Positions 34,546 through 43,422 of a stretch of DNA of 64,000 nucleotides are shown piece by piece. The DNA is from Streptomyces canus (lineage in GTDB: Bacteria > Actinomycetota > Actinomycetes > Streptomycetales > Streptomycetaceae), in contig NZ_KQ948660.1 of NCBI RefSeq assembly GCF_001514145.1, positions 537,658 through 601,657 of the forward strand, read 5' to 3'. How positions within the stretch are numbered: the first letter of the stretch is position 1; every line of letters starts with the position of its first letter. The notes below the pieces were generated by a model that had not been told where the DNA came from, made no database searches, and was given only the letters and a program-made list of their open reading frames with translations. Position numbers and translations under genes: made by a program.

Positions 34546-35397
34546 GTGACCAACCCCATCCAGGACTTCAACCAGCGGATCATCGACGAGTTCCGCGCCC
34601 AGCACGGCCGGGTCGGCGGCCCGTTCGAGGGCGGCCGCCTGATCCTCCTCACCACCACCGGCGCCCGCACCGGCACCCCGCACACCACCCCCGTCGGCTA
34701 CCTCCCCGACGGCGGCGACCGCATCCTCGTGATCGCTTCGGCGGGCGGCTCACCCCGCCACCCCGACTGGTACCGCAACCTCGTCGCGCACCCCCAAGTC
34801 ACAGTCGAGAGCGGGGTGTTCACGTACGAGGCGAAGGCGGTCGTCCTGGCGGGCGGGGAGCGGGACCGGGCCTTCGCACGAGCCGTGGAGTCGGACCGTG
34901 GCTGGGCCACGTACCAGGAGAAGACCGACCGCGTCCTCCCCGTGGTCGCCCTGCACGAGATCGCCCGCCCGGGCCCGCCGAACATCAACGCCTCGTCCCC
35001 CGGCGAGGCCATCAGGCTCGTCCACGACGCCTTCCGCCGCGAATTCGCACTGATCCGAACGGAGTTGGCCTCCAAGTCCGATGGGACCGGCACCCTGGGC
35101 GCCCAGCTCCGAGTCAACTGCCTGACGTTCTGCCAGGGCCTGCACAACCACCACACCGGCGAGGACGTGGCAATGTTCCCGTTCCTGGCCGACCGCCACC
35201 CGGAGGCGGCTCCGGCCATCGACCGCCTGCGCACCGAACACGAGCACATCGCGGCCCTGGTGGAGGAGTTGCGCGAGGCGCTCTCCGGCACCGACCTCGA
35301 TACCGTCCGCACGGAGGTCGACCGCCTGACGACCGAGCTGGAGGCCCATCTGACGTATGAGGAGGAGCAGTTGATCCCCCTCCTCGACCGCGCCTGA
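34546..35397 (+). CDS. Deazaflavin-dependent oxidoreductase fused to a hemerythrin domain
   Basis: A 283-residue protein from the GTG at 34546 behind AGAGAGA. Residues about 1-140 match the Ddn-type nitroreductase family (F420-binding split-barrel): LILLTTTGARTGTPHTTPVG, SPRHPDWYRNLVAHPQVTVE. Residues about 150-283 are a hemerythrin HHE-type four-helix bundle with putative iron ligands in VHDAFRREF, CQGLHNHHTGEDVAMFPFL, LRTEHEHIAAL and HLTYEEEQLIPLL. The fusion would combine F420-dependent redox chemistry with di-iron oxygen or NO binding, by inference. Confidence 0.9.
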   Translation: MTNPIQDFNQRIIDEFRAQHGRVGGPFEGGRLILLTTTGARTGTPHTTPVGYLPDGGDRILVIASAGGSPRHPDWYRNLVAHPQVTVESGVFTYEAKAVVLAGGERDRAFARAVESDRGWATYQEKTDRVLPVVALHEIARPGPPNINASSPGEAIRLVHDAFRREFALIRTELASKSDGTGTLGAQLRVNCLTFCQGLHNHHTGEDVAMFPFLADRHPEAAPAIDRLRTEHEHIAALVEELREALSGTDLDTVRTEVDRLTTELEAHLTYEEEQLIPLLDRA

Positions 35398-35405
35398 CCC
35401 CACCA

Positions 35406-35435
35406 CGGGCGGCCCGCCACCAGGTGGGCTGCCCG
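35406..35435. terminator. Hairpin between convergent genes
   Basis: Arms CGGGCGGCCCGCC and GGTGGGCTGCCCG pair with two mismatches (wobble possible on RNA) around a short loop, in the 93-bp gap between the oxidoreductase-hemerythrin gene and the HelD gene. It could serve both strands. Confidence 0.5.
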
Positions 35436-35490
35436 CGGGCGGGCCACCAAAACCGGTTACCACGTGCGCCCGCCTGCGGGCAGCAGCGCG

Positions 35491-37536
35491 CTAGAACGGC
35501 AGCGGCCGCCCGTGCACCACCACCAGCCGCGACACCGCCCGGGTCAGCACGACATACAGCCGGTGCAGCCCACGCTCCTCCGCCTCCGCGATCGCGGCCG
35601 GCTCGACGGCCACCACATGGTCGTACTCAAGTCCCTTGACCACCCCGGCCGGTACGACGCTCACCCGCGCACCGAGCTCGTCCGGTCCGGCGGCGGCGAT
35701 CCCGGCCGCGTAGAGGGCCTGCCGTACGCGTTCCACATCGGCGTCGGCGACGACGACTCCCACGGACCCCTCGTGCGCGAGCGATTCCCGTACGGCGTCC
35801 ACGACCACGCCCGGCAAGGCGTCCGGGGAGGTGGGACGCATCCTCAACTCCCCGTCCCCGCGCAGGGACCGCCCCTCCGGCACCGCGACATTCAACTGCG
35901 CGAGGAGCCGGTTGGCGAGCTGGACGACGGCCTGCGGGACACGGAAGCCGATGGTCAGCGGCACGACGGCCGCGTCCGGTTTGCCGAGATGACGCAGGAC
36001 GGTGTGCCACGAGCGGGCCGCCCAGGGCGTGGTCCCCTGCGCCAGGTCACCGAGCACGGTGATCGACCCGAAACGGGCCCGGCGGGCGATCGCCCGGCAC
36101 TCCATGGGAGACAGGTCCTGTGCCTCGTCCACGACGAGATGGCCGTACCCCTCAGGATGCTCCACGAGCCCGGCGACCTCGTCGAGCAGCACCAGATCGG
36201 CCGCCGACCAGCGCGCCGACTTCCACGACCGCGGCGGCTTGGTCCACAGCAGGTTCTTCTGCTCCTCGGAGTCGAGAATCCCATCGGCTGCGGCCGCCAA
36301 CTCCTCACGGTCAGAGAGAAGTTCGGCCACGACCTCCTCGGGCCGCACCTTGGGCCACACGGCGTCGAGGAACGCCCCGAGCACTCGGGACCGCGAGACC
36401 CGCTGCACCCACGCACCGCTCTGCGGCCCGGCCCGCCGCTCGGCCTGCAGCTGCACACTCCGCACCACCCGGCTGCGCACCCGCTCCCGTCCGATGGCGT
36501 ACGGCGGCTCTTCCTGTCGTACGTCCGCCACGATCCGCGCGAGTTCACCGGCCCCGACCCGCCACTGGTACGAACCGTCCTTGATCTCCAGGGAGTCGAC
36601 CTGTGCTGTCGACACCCGCGCGTACAGCGCCCGGCGCAGCACCTCCGCCATCCGGGGGTCGTGCTTGAGGACGGCGGTGGGGTGGGCGTCGGTGGCGGTG
36701 ACCGGGTGGCGGGCGATCTCGTCATGGAGCGTGGACTGCCGTACGCCGGCCTCGCCGAGCGCGGGCAGCACCTGCGCGATGTAGGAGAGGAAAGTCCGGT
36801 TGGGCCCGAGGACGAGGAGCCCGCCGCGCCGCATCCGCTGCGGGTGGGTGTAGAGGAGATAGGCGGCCCGGTGCAGCCCGACGGCGGTCTTGCCGGTGCC
36901 CGGAGCTCCCTGCACACACACGGAAACGGCGAGGTCTCCCCGTACGAGATCGTCCTGCTCGGGCTGGATGGTGGCCGCGATGTCCCGCATGGGCCCGACC
37001 CGGGGTCGTTCGATCTCCCGGGCGACGATGTCGCTGACCTGCGGCGGCCCGCCGTCCCTGAGGTGCTCGTCCTCCAGCCCGGTGAGATCGGCGGACGCCC
37101 CCTTGCTCCCCGGCGCCCATCCGAACCGCCGCCGCACGGCGACACCCTGCGGATCGCGGGCGCTCGCCTGGTAGAAGGCGCGGGAGACGGGGGCGCGCCA
37201 GTCGACGACCAGGGGCGGAGCGGCGGGATGCTCGGTGATCCGCAGCCGGCCCAGGTGATACGCCTGCCCGGCATGGTCGCCGTGGTCGAACTCCAGCTTC
37301 CCGAAGAACAACGGCCCTTCGGGAAGCTCCCGCATCTCCTTGGCCTGACTGCGCAGCTGATATCCGAGCACCTCGGCGTCCGCCCCGGAGGCGGAGACGT
37401 CCTCACCGACGACGACCTGCTCCTGGGCTCCGTCGATCATGGCGGCGAGGGCGGTACGGCAACGGTCGTGGTGGATGCGCTCGCGGTGGAGGGCCTCTTT
37501 CAGGGCGGGATGCGGAGCGGGGCCGGCTGACGTCAT
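35491..37536 (-). CDS. HelD-type UvrD-like helicase (RNA polymerase recycling factor)
   Basis: A 681-residue superfamily 1 ATPase. An N-terminal coiled-coil region (about 8-70) precedes a HelD-specific segment (FFGKLEFDHGDHAGQAYHLG, VDWRAPVSRAFYQA). Walker A is GAPGTGKT (about 210-217), Walker B GHLVVDEAQDLSPMECR, and later helicase motifs include ITVLGDLAQGT and VVPAGVVKGLEYDHV. HelD proteins bind RNA polymerase and dislodge stalled complexes; some actinobacterial members (HelR) give rifamycin tolerance. I saw no rifamycin-associated inverted repeat upstream, so a resistance role is not supported. Confidence 0.9.
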   Translation of the reverse strand: MTSAGPAPHPALKEALHRERIHHDRCRTALAAMIDGAQEQVVVGEDVSASGADAEVLGYQLRSQAKEMRELPEGPLFFGKLEFDHGDHAGQAYHLGRLRITEHPAAPPLVVDWRAPVSRAFYQASARDPQGVAVRRRFGWAPGSKGASADLTGLEDEHLRDGGPPQVSDIVAREIERPRVGPMRDIAATIQPEQDDLVRGDLAVSVCVQGAPGTGKTAVGLHRAAYLLYTHPQRMRRGGLLVLGPNRTFLSYIAQVLPALGEAGVRQSTLHDEIARHPVTATDAHPTAVLKHDPRMAEVLRRALYARVSTAQVDSLEIKDGSYQWRVGAGELARIVADVRQEEPPYAIGRERVRSRVVRSVQLQAERRAGPQSGAWVQRVSRSRVLGAFLDAVWPKVRPEEVVAELLSDREELAAAADGILDSEEQKNLLWTKPPRSWKSARWSAADLVLLDEVAGLVEHPEGYGHLVVDEAQDLSPMECRAIARRARFGSITVLGDLAQGTTPWAARSWHTVLRHLGKPDAAVVPLTIGFRVPQAVVQLANRLLAQLNVAVPEGRSLRGDGELRMRPTSPDALPGVVVDAVRESLAHEGSVGVVVADADVERVRQALYAAGIAAAGPDELGARVSVVPAGVVKGLEYDHVVAVEPAAIAEAEERGLHRLYVVLTRAVSRLVVVHGRPLPF

Positions 37537-37592
37537 GGGGACGAGCGTACGCGAGGAAATGAAACCGGGTTAAATCTTTTACTCGATCTTAC

Positions 37593-38201
37593 TCAGCTGA
37601 GCCACGGAAGCCCGTCCGCCAGCACCCCGAAGGCCCGCTCGGCCGCGGCCACGGCATCCACGCGCACGTCCTCGACGGTCTCCCCCTTGGCGATCCGCCG
37701 CCAGTTCTCCATGGCGAGAATCCGCCGCACGGCGATGATCTGCCCGGCGGCCAGGCGGGCGTCGAGATCGCCCCCGAGCACCTCGGCCAGCGCGGCCTCC
37801 TGCCGCTCCAGGTGCCCGTGGGCGCGCGCGACAAGGGCGGGGGTGCCGTAGAGCAGCGAGTGAAAGGCGAGAACCTGGGGGTGATCATTGAGCCCGGTGA
37901 CGGGGTCGTCCCGCTCCAGCCCTTCGAGGAAGTGCCGCCGGAGGGCGGCAAGGGGCGGCTCGTCGGATGCGGCCACGACCCGCGCCGCCTCGTCCTCATG
38001 ATCGGCGATCCGGTGGAGGACGAGGTCCTCCTTGGCCGGAAAGTACCGGAAGAGGGTGGGCTTGGAGATCTCGGCGGCGGCGGCGATCTCGGCCACGGAG
38101 ACGGCGTCGAAGCCCTTCTCCAGGAAGAGACGGATGGCGATCTCCGAGAGGGTCTCGTACATCCGCTGCTTCTTGCGCTGGCGCAGGCCGGGGGCGGTCA
38201 T
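37593..38201 (-). CDS. TetR/AcrR family transcriptional regulator
   Basis: A 202-residue repressor. The N-terminal helix-turn-helix (about 12-58) contains YETLSEIAIRLFLEKGFDAV and SVAEIAAAAEISKPTLFRYF followed by PAKEDLVLHRI. The rest is helical ligand-binding domain with no known motif. It lies upstream of and collinear with the HelD gene (56-bp gap), so it might control it, but binding sites were not identified. Confidence 0.9.
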   Translation of the reverse strand: MTAPGLRQRKKQRMYETLSEIAIRLFLEKGFDAVSVAEIAAAAEISKPTLFRYFPAKEDLVLHRIADHEDEAARVVAASDEPPLAALRRHFLEGLERDDPVTGLNDHPQVLAFHSLLYGTPALVARAHGHLERQEAALAEVLGGDLDARLAAGQIIAVRRILAMENWRRIAKGETVEDVRVDAVAAAERAFGVLADGLPWLS

Positions 38202-38234
38202 GGGGGTGAGCCTAGCGGGACGCCCAGGGCATGA

Positions 38235-39116
38235 TCACGGCGTTGTGCCTTGATGCCAGCGGGGTACCTCGGCCAGATCCCACAGGTCGTCGAAGTGCTT
38301 GTTCCATGCCGCCAGGGCGGTCTTGGCCTCGTCAGTGCCGTCCGAAGACCAGAAGGTCAGATCGGTCTGGTAGCCCTTCGGGTCGTAGTACTCGGGCCCT
38401 GAACTGGACTCTATGGTCCGGGCTGCCAGGTCGTAGAGACCATGCAGCACCAGCTCACGGTTGAAGATGCAGATCTTGTCCCGCGGTATACCGGGGTAGA
38501 AACGGTACTCGCACTCGGCCGTCATCCGGCCTGCGCCGGTCAGCAGGTGAGCCAGCGCGGACAGCCTTCTTGCGTACCCCATGCATTGAATCTCCAGTCC
38601 TCTGCGGAACTCCTCGTCATCGACGGGATTTCCCTGAGGACCCACCCGGGAAGGGACCGACATGGGGAGGCGGAAGTCCGGCACCAGGAACCTGATCCGC
38701 ACATGCCTGATGGGTCCGGGACTCCCGAGCATGGCTTCGAGACGGTGGTAGAGCTCGTTGTGCAGCGTCTCGCCGGTATAGCCGAGAAAACTGATCTCCA
38801 CTGCCTGAGCTGCGAATGCCTCCGTCACGAATCTGCCCAGTTCTTGGGACTTGACCTGCGCTCGTGGGGCCAGGCGGAGGGATGCTGCGAGATCCTTCAG
38901 GGTGTCGTACAGGACGTAACCGACCAGGCTGAGCAGCGCACCGCCCAGAAAGGTCTTGCCCGCCATCGCGTCTCCCACGGGCTTCACGAACTGAGCCAGT
39001 AACCCTGTTCCGAAGATGCCCAGCAGCAGCGCTCGCGTGATCATCGGCTCGTAGCGTGCCTGGAACCTCTTCAACCGTTCGCCCATGGTGGCGCTGGGCA
39101 CGCTGCTGCCGGACAT
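38235..39116 (-). CDS. Membrane-anchored protein with a DevA-type effector domain
   Basis: A 293-residue protein from ATG 39116 (ribosome site GGAAGGGG). Two hydrophobic segments (about 24-75: LLLGIFGTGLLAQFV and FLGGALLSLVGYVLYDTL) anchor it. Residues about 88-285 align with the C-terminal domain of the three nearby GntR regulators: FVTEAFAAQAVEISFLGYTG, VRIRFLVPDFRLPMSVP, ECEYRFYPGIPRDKICIFNR, EYYDPKGYQTDLTFW and the final WNKHFDDLWDLA match DevA's WFDALW-type end. It therefore looks like the regulators' sensing domain on a membrane anchor with no DNA-binding part. The kinase-pair gene is 79 bp upstream. Function unknown. Confidence 0.8.
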   Translation of the reverse strand: MSGSSVPSATMGERLKRFQARYEPMITRALLLGIFGTGLLAQFVKPVGDAMAGKTFLGGALLSLVGYVLYDTLKDLAASLRLAPRAQVKSQELGRFVTEAFAAQAVEISFLGYTGETLHNELYHRLEAMLGSPGPIRHVRIRFLVPDFRLPMSVPSRVGPQGNPVDDEEFRRGLEIQCMGYARRLSALAHLLTGAGRMTAECEYRFYPGIPRDKICIFNRELVLHGLYDLAARTIESSSGPEYYDPKGYQTDLTFWSSDGTDEAKTALAAWNKHFDDLWDLAEVPRWHQGTTP

Positions 39117-39195
39117 CTGGAGCCCCTTCCCCCGTACCGGAGCGGCCGCTCCGCCTCGCGACGCACCAGTTGGGCCAACTGTGCGGCGACGATCC

Positions 39196-41388
39196 TCAAT
39201 GGTCTCCGTGCGGCAGTGCGAGGACAAGATAGGGATTCGTGGTCAGATTGGCCCGCAGGCCGAGTGTCGCGGTCGCCGCGGTCAGGGTCATGGCATAGGT
39301 CCCCACCGCACGGCTCACATTGGGGGCATCGAGACTGTCGCGGGTCATCAGCCGGTCCAGGTCTACATAGGCGGAACGCACGGTCTCGATCCAGCGGTAC
39401 ACGCGCCAGTCGAGACGCCATCCCCTCGTGCACTCCTCTGGCAAGAGCTGCGACCACCTGTCGAACATGCGCGAGCGGATCTCGGGGAGAGTCGGCGTCA
39501 GATGCATGTGGCGGACGAGGTCGTAGAGGGGGTCGCCCACCATCGCCATCTCCCAGTCGATCAGGGTCAGGCCGGTGCCGTCCTCACGACGGATCATGTT
39601 CCACGGATTGAGGTCTCCGTGCAGAAGCACGGCACGTCGAGGGGCCACCGTATGCCGACGGAGGATCTGTTCGAGACGGAAGCCGCTGGCGGGAAGGCCG
39701 AGTTGGCCCGCGAGCTGAAGCGTCTCCTTCGGCAGTTCCGACACCATCCGGATCAGCTCATCGCACAGTTGTTCGTGAAACCCCGCGGCCGGCGCGTACG
39801 AGTCCTCCGTCAGCTTCGCGCAGTCGACCTGTGTGAGGGCGTGCAGCTGGTTCACGAGGTCGTCCGCCTCGTGCGGCAGGAGGCCACTTTCAGGGTGATC
39901 GGGAGCCCGGATCTCCCCTTCCGGCCCTTCAAAGGAATGGATGGTGAACTGGTCTCCGAGTTCACTGGTCCCCAGGGCCAGCACCCGCGGCGCCCGCACC
40001 GCCACGCCCGAGTCCTCGATCGCCCGCAGCACGACGTGCTCGTTCAGGAACCGACGTTCCCGGGAGTTGCCGGCTCCCACCTTGCGCCGCACCATCACCG
40101 GGTACGGCACGCCTTCCACCCGCACCGCCGTGCTGAGGTGTGCCGTCCCCTTGAACACCCGGTCGGCCAGCGCCGCCCCCTCCTCGAAGAGAGCCTCCTG
40201 CACCGCCGACTCGGAGAACGCCGGATGCTCGGGGAACCGCGGATCGCGCACCCAGGAGATGGACGACACCGCCCGGTCACGGCTGTGACGCTTGCCGTGC
40301 GAGACGTTCCAGCGGAAGAGAATGCGTTCGATGGCCTTCTCGTCCGGAACGTTCTTCAGACGCAACGGCTCTTCGGCGGCCTGCAAGGCCCAGTACACCG
40401 CCTCGGTTGCGGCGTCCAGATCCTTCTGGTCGAACGATTCGCCCAGAGAGGTCGCGGCGCGCATCACGTCCGGATAGACCGACTGGGCGCGCTCGAAGGC
40501 GACATAGTGCCGCAGGTCGCGCTCCAGGCCGTTGACCGCCTTGGGACGCCGCAACACCATCGCCGAGCGCCACGCCTCGACGGCCTCGTCCCACTGACCG
40601 TCCAGGTAGCCCATGCGCACCAGATGGGTGGCGAGATCGTGCAGCGGGTCGCCGTAGCTGGACAGTTCCCAGTCCACGCAGATCAAAGGGGGGCCGGCCT
40701 CGTACGAAACGATGACGTTGTCGCGGTGCAGATCCGTGTGGAGGAGGCTGAAAGGGCGGCTGATCATCGCGGGCACGCGCTCAGCGAACCGCACCATGGC
40801 GTCCTCGGGGATGCCAAGCATCGCGAACAGACCGCCGAACCTGTGCCAGTTGCGCTGACGGACCTGCGTCTCCGTGGCCAGGGCCAGCGTGCGCAGAAAG
40901 GCCCGGCTGTCCCGGCTGGACCGGGGCCAGAACTGCGGCAGGGGGGGCAGCTCCTTGCGGCCGACCTGTGTCATGTCCGCCAGCAGTTCGGCGAGGGCCC
41001 GGACCAGATGCTGGTCCACGGGCTTGCCGTTGGGGCAGACGCTCGACAGGGGGACACCGTCCACATAGCTCATGACCGCGATGTCGCCGTACTTCAACAG
41101 GCACCGCGGCACATGGGGGAGAACGCAGCCGATTGCCTCGAGGATCTCCGCTTCGTCCTGCCAGGTCCGGATCACCACCGGCAACGCGGAGCGCTGGCGC
41201 TCACGCACCATGATGAACTTGTGATCCGTCAGCTGATCAAGCCAGGGCGGTGGCGGAACAATGTAGTTCAGGTTGTGGTGACCGCGGGTCAGTCTCCCCG
41301 CGGACCTGGCGTGGGAGACCAGCTCACCGAGCGCCTCGCGGGCCGCCCGCCCCGCGAACGCGGCGGCGGGCCCGGATGGACCACCCAC
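39196..41388 (-). CDS. Protein with two tandem APH-type phosphotransferase domains
   Basis: About 730 residues; the GTG at 41388 has AGGAG five bases upstream, better placed than for the GTG at 41394. Two kinase-like domains lie in tandem: in the first (about 20-340), the catalytic loop LLHTDLHRDN (near 218-226) and metal-binding CVDWELSSYGDPLHDL; in the second (about 390-700), LLHGDLNPWNM (near 590-599) and LIDWEMAMVGDPLYDL. Both match the HxDxxxxN loop and later Asp of aminoglycoside phosphotransferase/choline kinase-like enzymes, so both may phosphorylate a small molecule. The N-lobes are less clear. It lies between a membrane sensor-like gene and a GntR gene. Confidence 0.85.
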   Translation of the reverse strand: MGGPSGPAAAFAGRAAREALGELVSHARSAGRLTRGHHNLNYIVPPPPWLDQLTDHKFIMVRERQRSALPVVIRTWQDEAEILEAIGCVLPHVPRCLLKYGDIAVMSYVDGVPLSSVCPNGKPVDQHLVRALAELLADMTQVGRKELPPLPQFWPRSSRDSRAFLRTLALATETQVRQRNWHRFGGLFAMLGIPEDAMVRFAERVPAMISRPFSLLHTDLHRDNVIVSYEAGPPLICVDWELSSYGDPLHDLATHLVRMGYLDGQWDEAVEAWRSAMVLRRPKAVNGLERDLRHYVAFERAQSVYPDVMRAATSLGESFDQKDLDAATEAVYWALQAAEEPLRLKNVPDEKAIERILFRWNVSHGKRHSRDRAVSSISWVRDPRFPEHPAFSESAVQEALFEEGAALADRVFKGTAHLSTAVRVEGVPYPVMVRRKVGAGNSRERRFLNEHVVLRAIEDSGVAVRAPRVLALGTSELGDQFTIHSFEGPEGEIRAPDHPESGLLPHEADDLVNQLHALTQVDCAKLTEDSYAPAAGFHEQLCDELIRMVSELPKETLQLAGQLGLPASGFRLEQILRRHTVAPRRAVLLHGDLNPWNMIRREDGTGLTLIDWEMAMVGDPLYDLVRHMHLTPTLPEIRSRMFDRWSQLLPEECTRGWRLDWRVYRWIETVRSAYVDLDRLMTRDSLDAPNVSRAVGTYAMTLTAATATLGLRANLTTNPYLVLALPHGDH

Positions 41389-41488
41389 GGGCACTCCTGA
41401 GCAACTATGCAGCGCCTCCGATTTTCATGCGCAGCACGAGAGGACCACACTGTAGTGCTCAAGCATCCCTGACACGGGCGTTATTCAG

Positions 41489-41504
41489 AACTGGCTACCC
41501 AGTT
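41489..41504. promoter_or_regulatory. Palindrome upstream of the APH-pair gene
   Basis: AACTGGCTACCCAGTT has perfect 6-bp arms and a 4-base spacer, about 100 bp upstream of the kinase start, in the 177-bp gap after the GntR stop. GntR dimers bind short palindromes of this kind, so the adjacent regulator may control the kinase gene. Confidence 0.45.
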
Positions 41505-41565
41505 GCAACACAGTTCACTCGTTGGCTTCACACCGCTCGACGGGATGGACGAACAGGGAACACAA

Positions 41566-42453
41566 TCAAGGCTGGTCATAGCGGTGCCAACAGGAGTCGA
41601 ACCACTCTTGCCAGCTCTGCATGAATACGGAACCGGTGGCGTTGGGATCGCCCTCGTCGTTGACGAGCCGTATCAACGTCGACCCCAGTCCCAGGACATC
41701 CCAGGCGTCGATCTCGGTGTCGTCGTCCATCAGAATCGTGCGCTCCACGATCTTGTACGGACCCAGCAGACCCTCCGCGCCGCGCCGCAGGTACAGCTTG
41801 TGGGTCGGAACGAGCGGCACCTCCCGGACCGGCACCACCACGTCGGGCACCAGTCCGTCCGTCTTGAGGTTGCGCAGGGCATTACGCAGCGAGGACGTGT
41901 GCCGTCGGATGATCTCGCGAGTCCGGAGTTGAAGAATCCGGTCCAGTTCCTTCACTTCGAGGGCGGGGTAGTCCTTCGACACCCTGGCCCGTGGATACGG
42001 GAGCTCGATCGTGTCGGACGGCAGCAGTATGCGGAGCGCGATGCGCTCGGGGGCGGGGATCTGGCCATTGCGGATCGCCTCGGCCTGCACCCGTATGTGG
42101 GTGTCGAGGCTCTCCGAGGTGAACGTGAAGACGTCGAGTTCCACGACGGGCTGAGCGAAGGCTCGGGCGATGAAAGGCCCGAGCGCAATCCGGCCGGGGG
42201 ACACCTTCGACTGGGTCGTCACATGGACGGGGAGCGTCACTCGGACCTTCGAGCCGCTGCCCTGACGTGACTCGATCCAGCCTTCGGTCCTCAGCTCCTC
42301 CAGGACGCGCTGAATCGTGTCCCGTGAGACCGCGAACTCGTCGGCGAGAGCGCGCTGCGGGGGCAGGTTGGAACCCGGCCGGTACTCGCCGTCGGAGATA
42401 CGGGACCGCAGCGTCGCCAGAATGGTGGCTCTCTTGCCGCGTTCTACGCTCAC
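41566..42453 (-). CDS. GntR family transcriptional regulator with DevA-type effector domain
   Basis: A 295-residue regulator. The N-terminal winged helix (about 8-75) contains ATILATLRSRISDGEYRPGS and LADEFAVSRDTIQRVLEELR, then EGWIESRQGSGSKVRV. The C-terminal domain (about 95-290) is shared with devA, devE and the membrane protein at 38235: FIARAFAQPVVELDVFTFTS, ALRILLPSDTIELPYP, TILMDDDTEIDAWDVLGLG and QSWQEWFDSCW. It is not a standard FCD or UTRA domain by eye. Palindromes upstream suggest autoregulation. It is the third DevA-like paralogue in the window. Confidence 0.88.
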   Translation of the reverse strand: MSVERGKRATILATLRSRISDGEYRPGSNLPPQRALADEFAVSRDTIQRVLEELRTEGWIESRQGSGSKVRVTLPVHVTTQSKVSPGRIALGPFIARAFAQPVVELDVFTFTSESLDTHIRVQAEAIRNGQIPAPERIALRILLPSDTIELPYPRARVSKDYPALEVKELDRILQLRTREIIRRHTSSLRNALRNLKTDGLVPDVVVPVREVPLVPTHKLYLRRGAEGLLGPYKIVERTILMDDDTEIDAWDVLGLGSTLIRLVNDEGDPNATGSVFMQSWQEWFDSCWHRYDQP

Positions 42454-42544
42454 ATCGCGACCGTACCTCCCTCACCGGCCATCCAAACCGCTTTCAGTCC
42501 ACAAACAGTCAATCCCGTCCGGCCAACAGACCAATATTTGCAGG

Positions 42545-42605
42545 CCGGTTAGTCGATCAACCGGTCAGGGCACAACCACACTCGAGGCAACCAGTCCAAT
42601 TGGAC
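42545..42605. promoter_or_regulatory. Palindromes upstream of the GntR gene at 41566-42453
   Basis: CCGGTT and AACCGG (42545-42550 and 42559-42564) form an inverted repeat with an 8-base spacer, and GTCCAATTGGAC (42594-42605) is a perfect 12-bp palindrome. Both lie in the 234-bp gap between this regulator's start and the devB stop. They are candidate operators. Confidence 0.45.
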
Positions 42606-42687
42606 GGCTAGTTGATCAGCCTCATCAAAGTGGTAGGGGGCGGGCAGCACAGTGGACCGGTTACATGCACATCGTGGTACCGACAAC

Positions 42688-43422
42688 TCAGGGAACAGGG
42701 CGCAGCACGTCCAGCACCTGCGCCAGCGAGCCCACGACCGCCTCGGCTCCCGCCTCCCTCAAGATCTGCTCCTTGTCCGCATTACGCGCGTAGCCAAGGA
42801 ACTGCACCCCGGCTCGTTGCGCGGCCTGGAGGTCCGTTGCAGCGTCGCCGATCATCAGCGTGGCGGACGGAACGGCGCCCATGGCCTTGATGGCCTCTTC
42901 CAGGCAATGCGGGTTCGGTTTCATCAGATCGAGGTTCGCCGTGCGGCCGTAGACATAGGGGAAGCAGTCCGACAGTCCTCGGCTCGCGACGTACGCCGCT
43001 GCCGCGAGAGCGGCGTTGTTGGTGGTGATCGCGAATCTCACGCCGAGCGCCGACCACGTCCGGATCAGTGGGTCGGCGTGCGGGGTCGGCATCGCCTTGG
43101 GAACGGCCTGCAGTTCACGCCGGGTGAGCCACTCCTCCAGTTCGAGGACCAGATCGCTCCCGGGGCGTCGTTCGTGGACACCGCGCAAGGCATCGTGCGG
43201 GTCGTTGCCGGATCGTTCCTGCTCGGTAAGCAGTCCGCCCATCCCCAACTGATCGATCTTGTCGACCAGTTCACCCGCTATCTGGTGCGCCGGATACCCC
43301 GCGAACAACCGGCACATCGGCCCGTCCATGTCCCAGAGCACATACCGAGCGGAGGAGACCAGTGATGCGAGTCGTGCTGTCTCTGCTGTCACCGGTTCAG
43401 TGTGCGTCGTCTCAGGAGTCAC
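42688..43422 (-). CDS. devB: HAD family phosphatase, DevB-type
   Basis: A 244-residue hydrolase from the GTG at 43422, which overlaps the devA stop by one base (TAGTG), so translation is coupled. HAD motif I is VLWDMDGPMCRLF (Asp31 nucleophile, Asp33), motif II VRFAITTNNAALA, motif III Lys in LMKPNPHCLEEAI, and motif IV MIGDAATDLQAAQRAG. A helical cap lies between motifs I and II, as in phosphoglycolate-type phosphatases. In S. coelicolor the phosphatase-like devB is in an operon with devA and affects development; the substrate is unknown. Confidence 0.88.
   Translation of the reverse strand: MTPETTHTEPVTAETARLASLVSSARYVLWDMDGPMCRLFAGYPAHQIAGELVDKIDQLGMGGLLTEQERSGNDPHDALRGVHERRPGSDLVLELEEWLTRRELQAVPKAMPTPHADPLIRTWSALGVRFAITTNNAALAAAAYVASRGLSDCFPYVYGRTANLDLMKPNPHCLEEAIKAMGAVPSATLMIGDAATDLQAAQRAGVQFLGYARNADKEQILREAGAEAVVGSLAQVLDVLRPVP

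Noticed and set aside
37537..37592. Rifamycin-associated element upstream of the HelD gene
   Set aside because: No inverted repeat of that type is visible in the short gap to the TetR gene.
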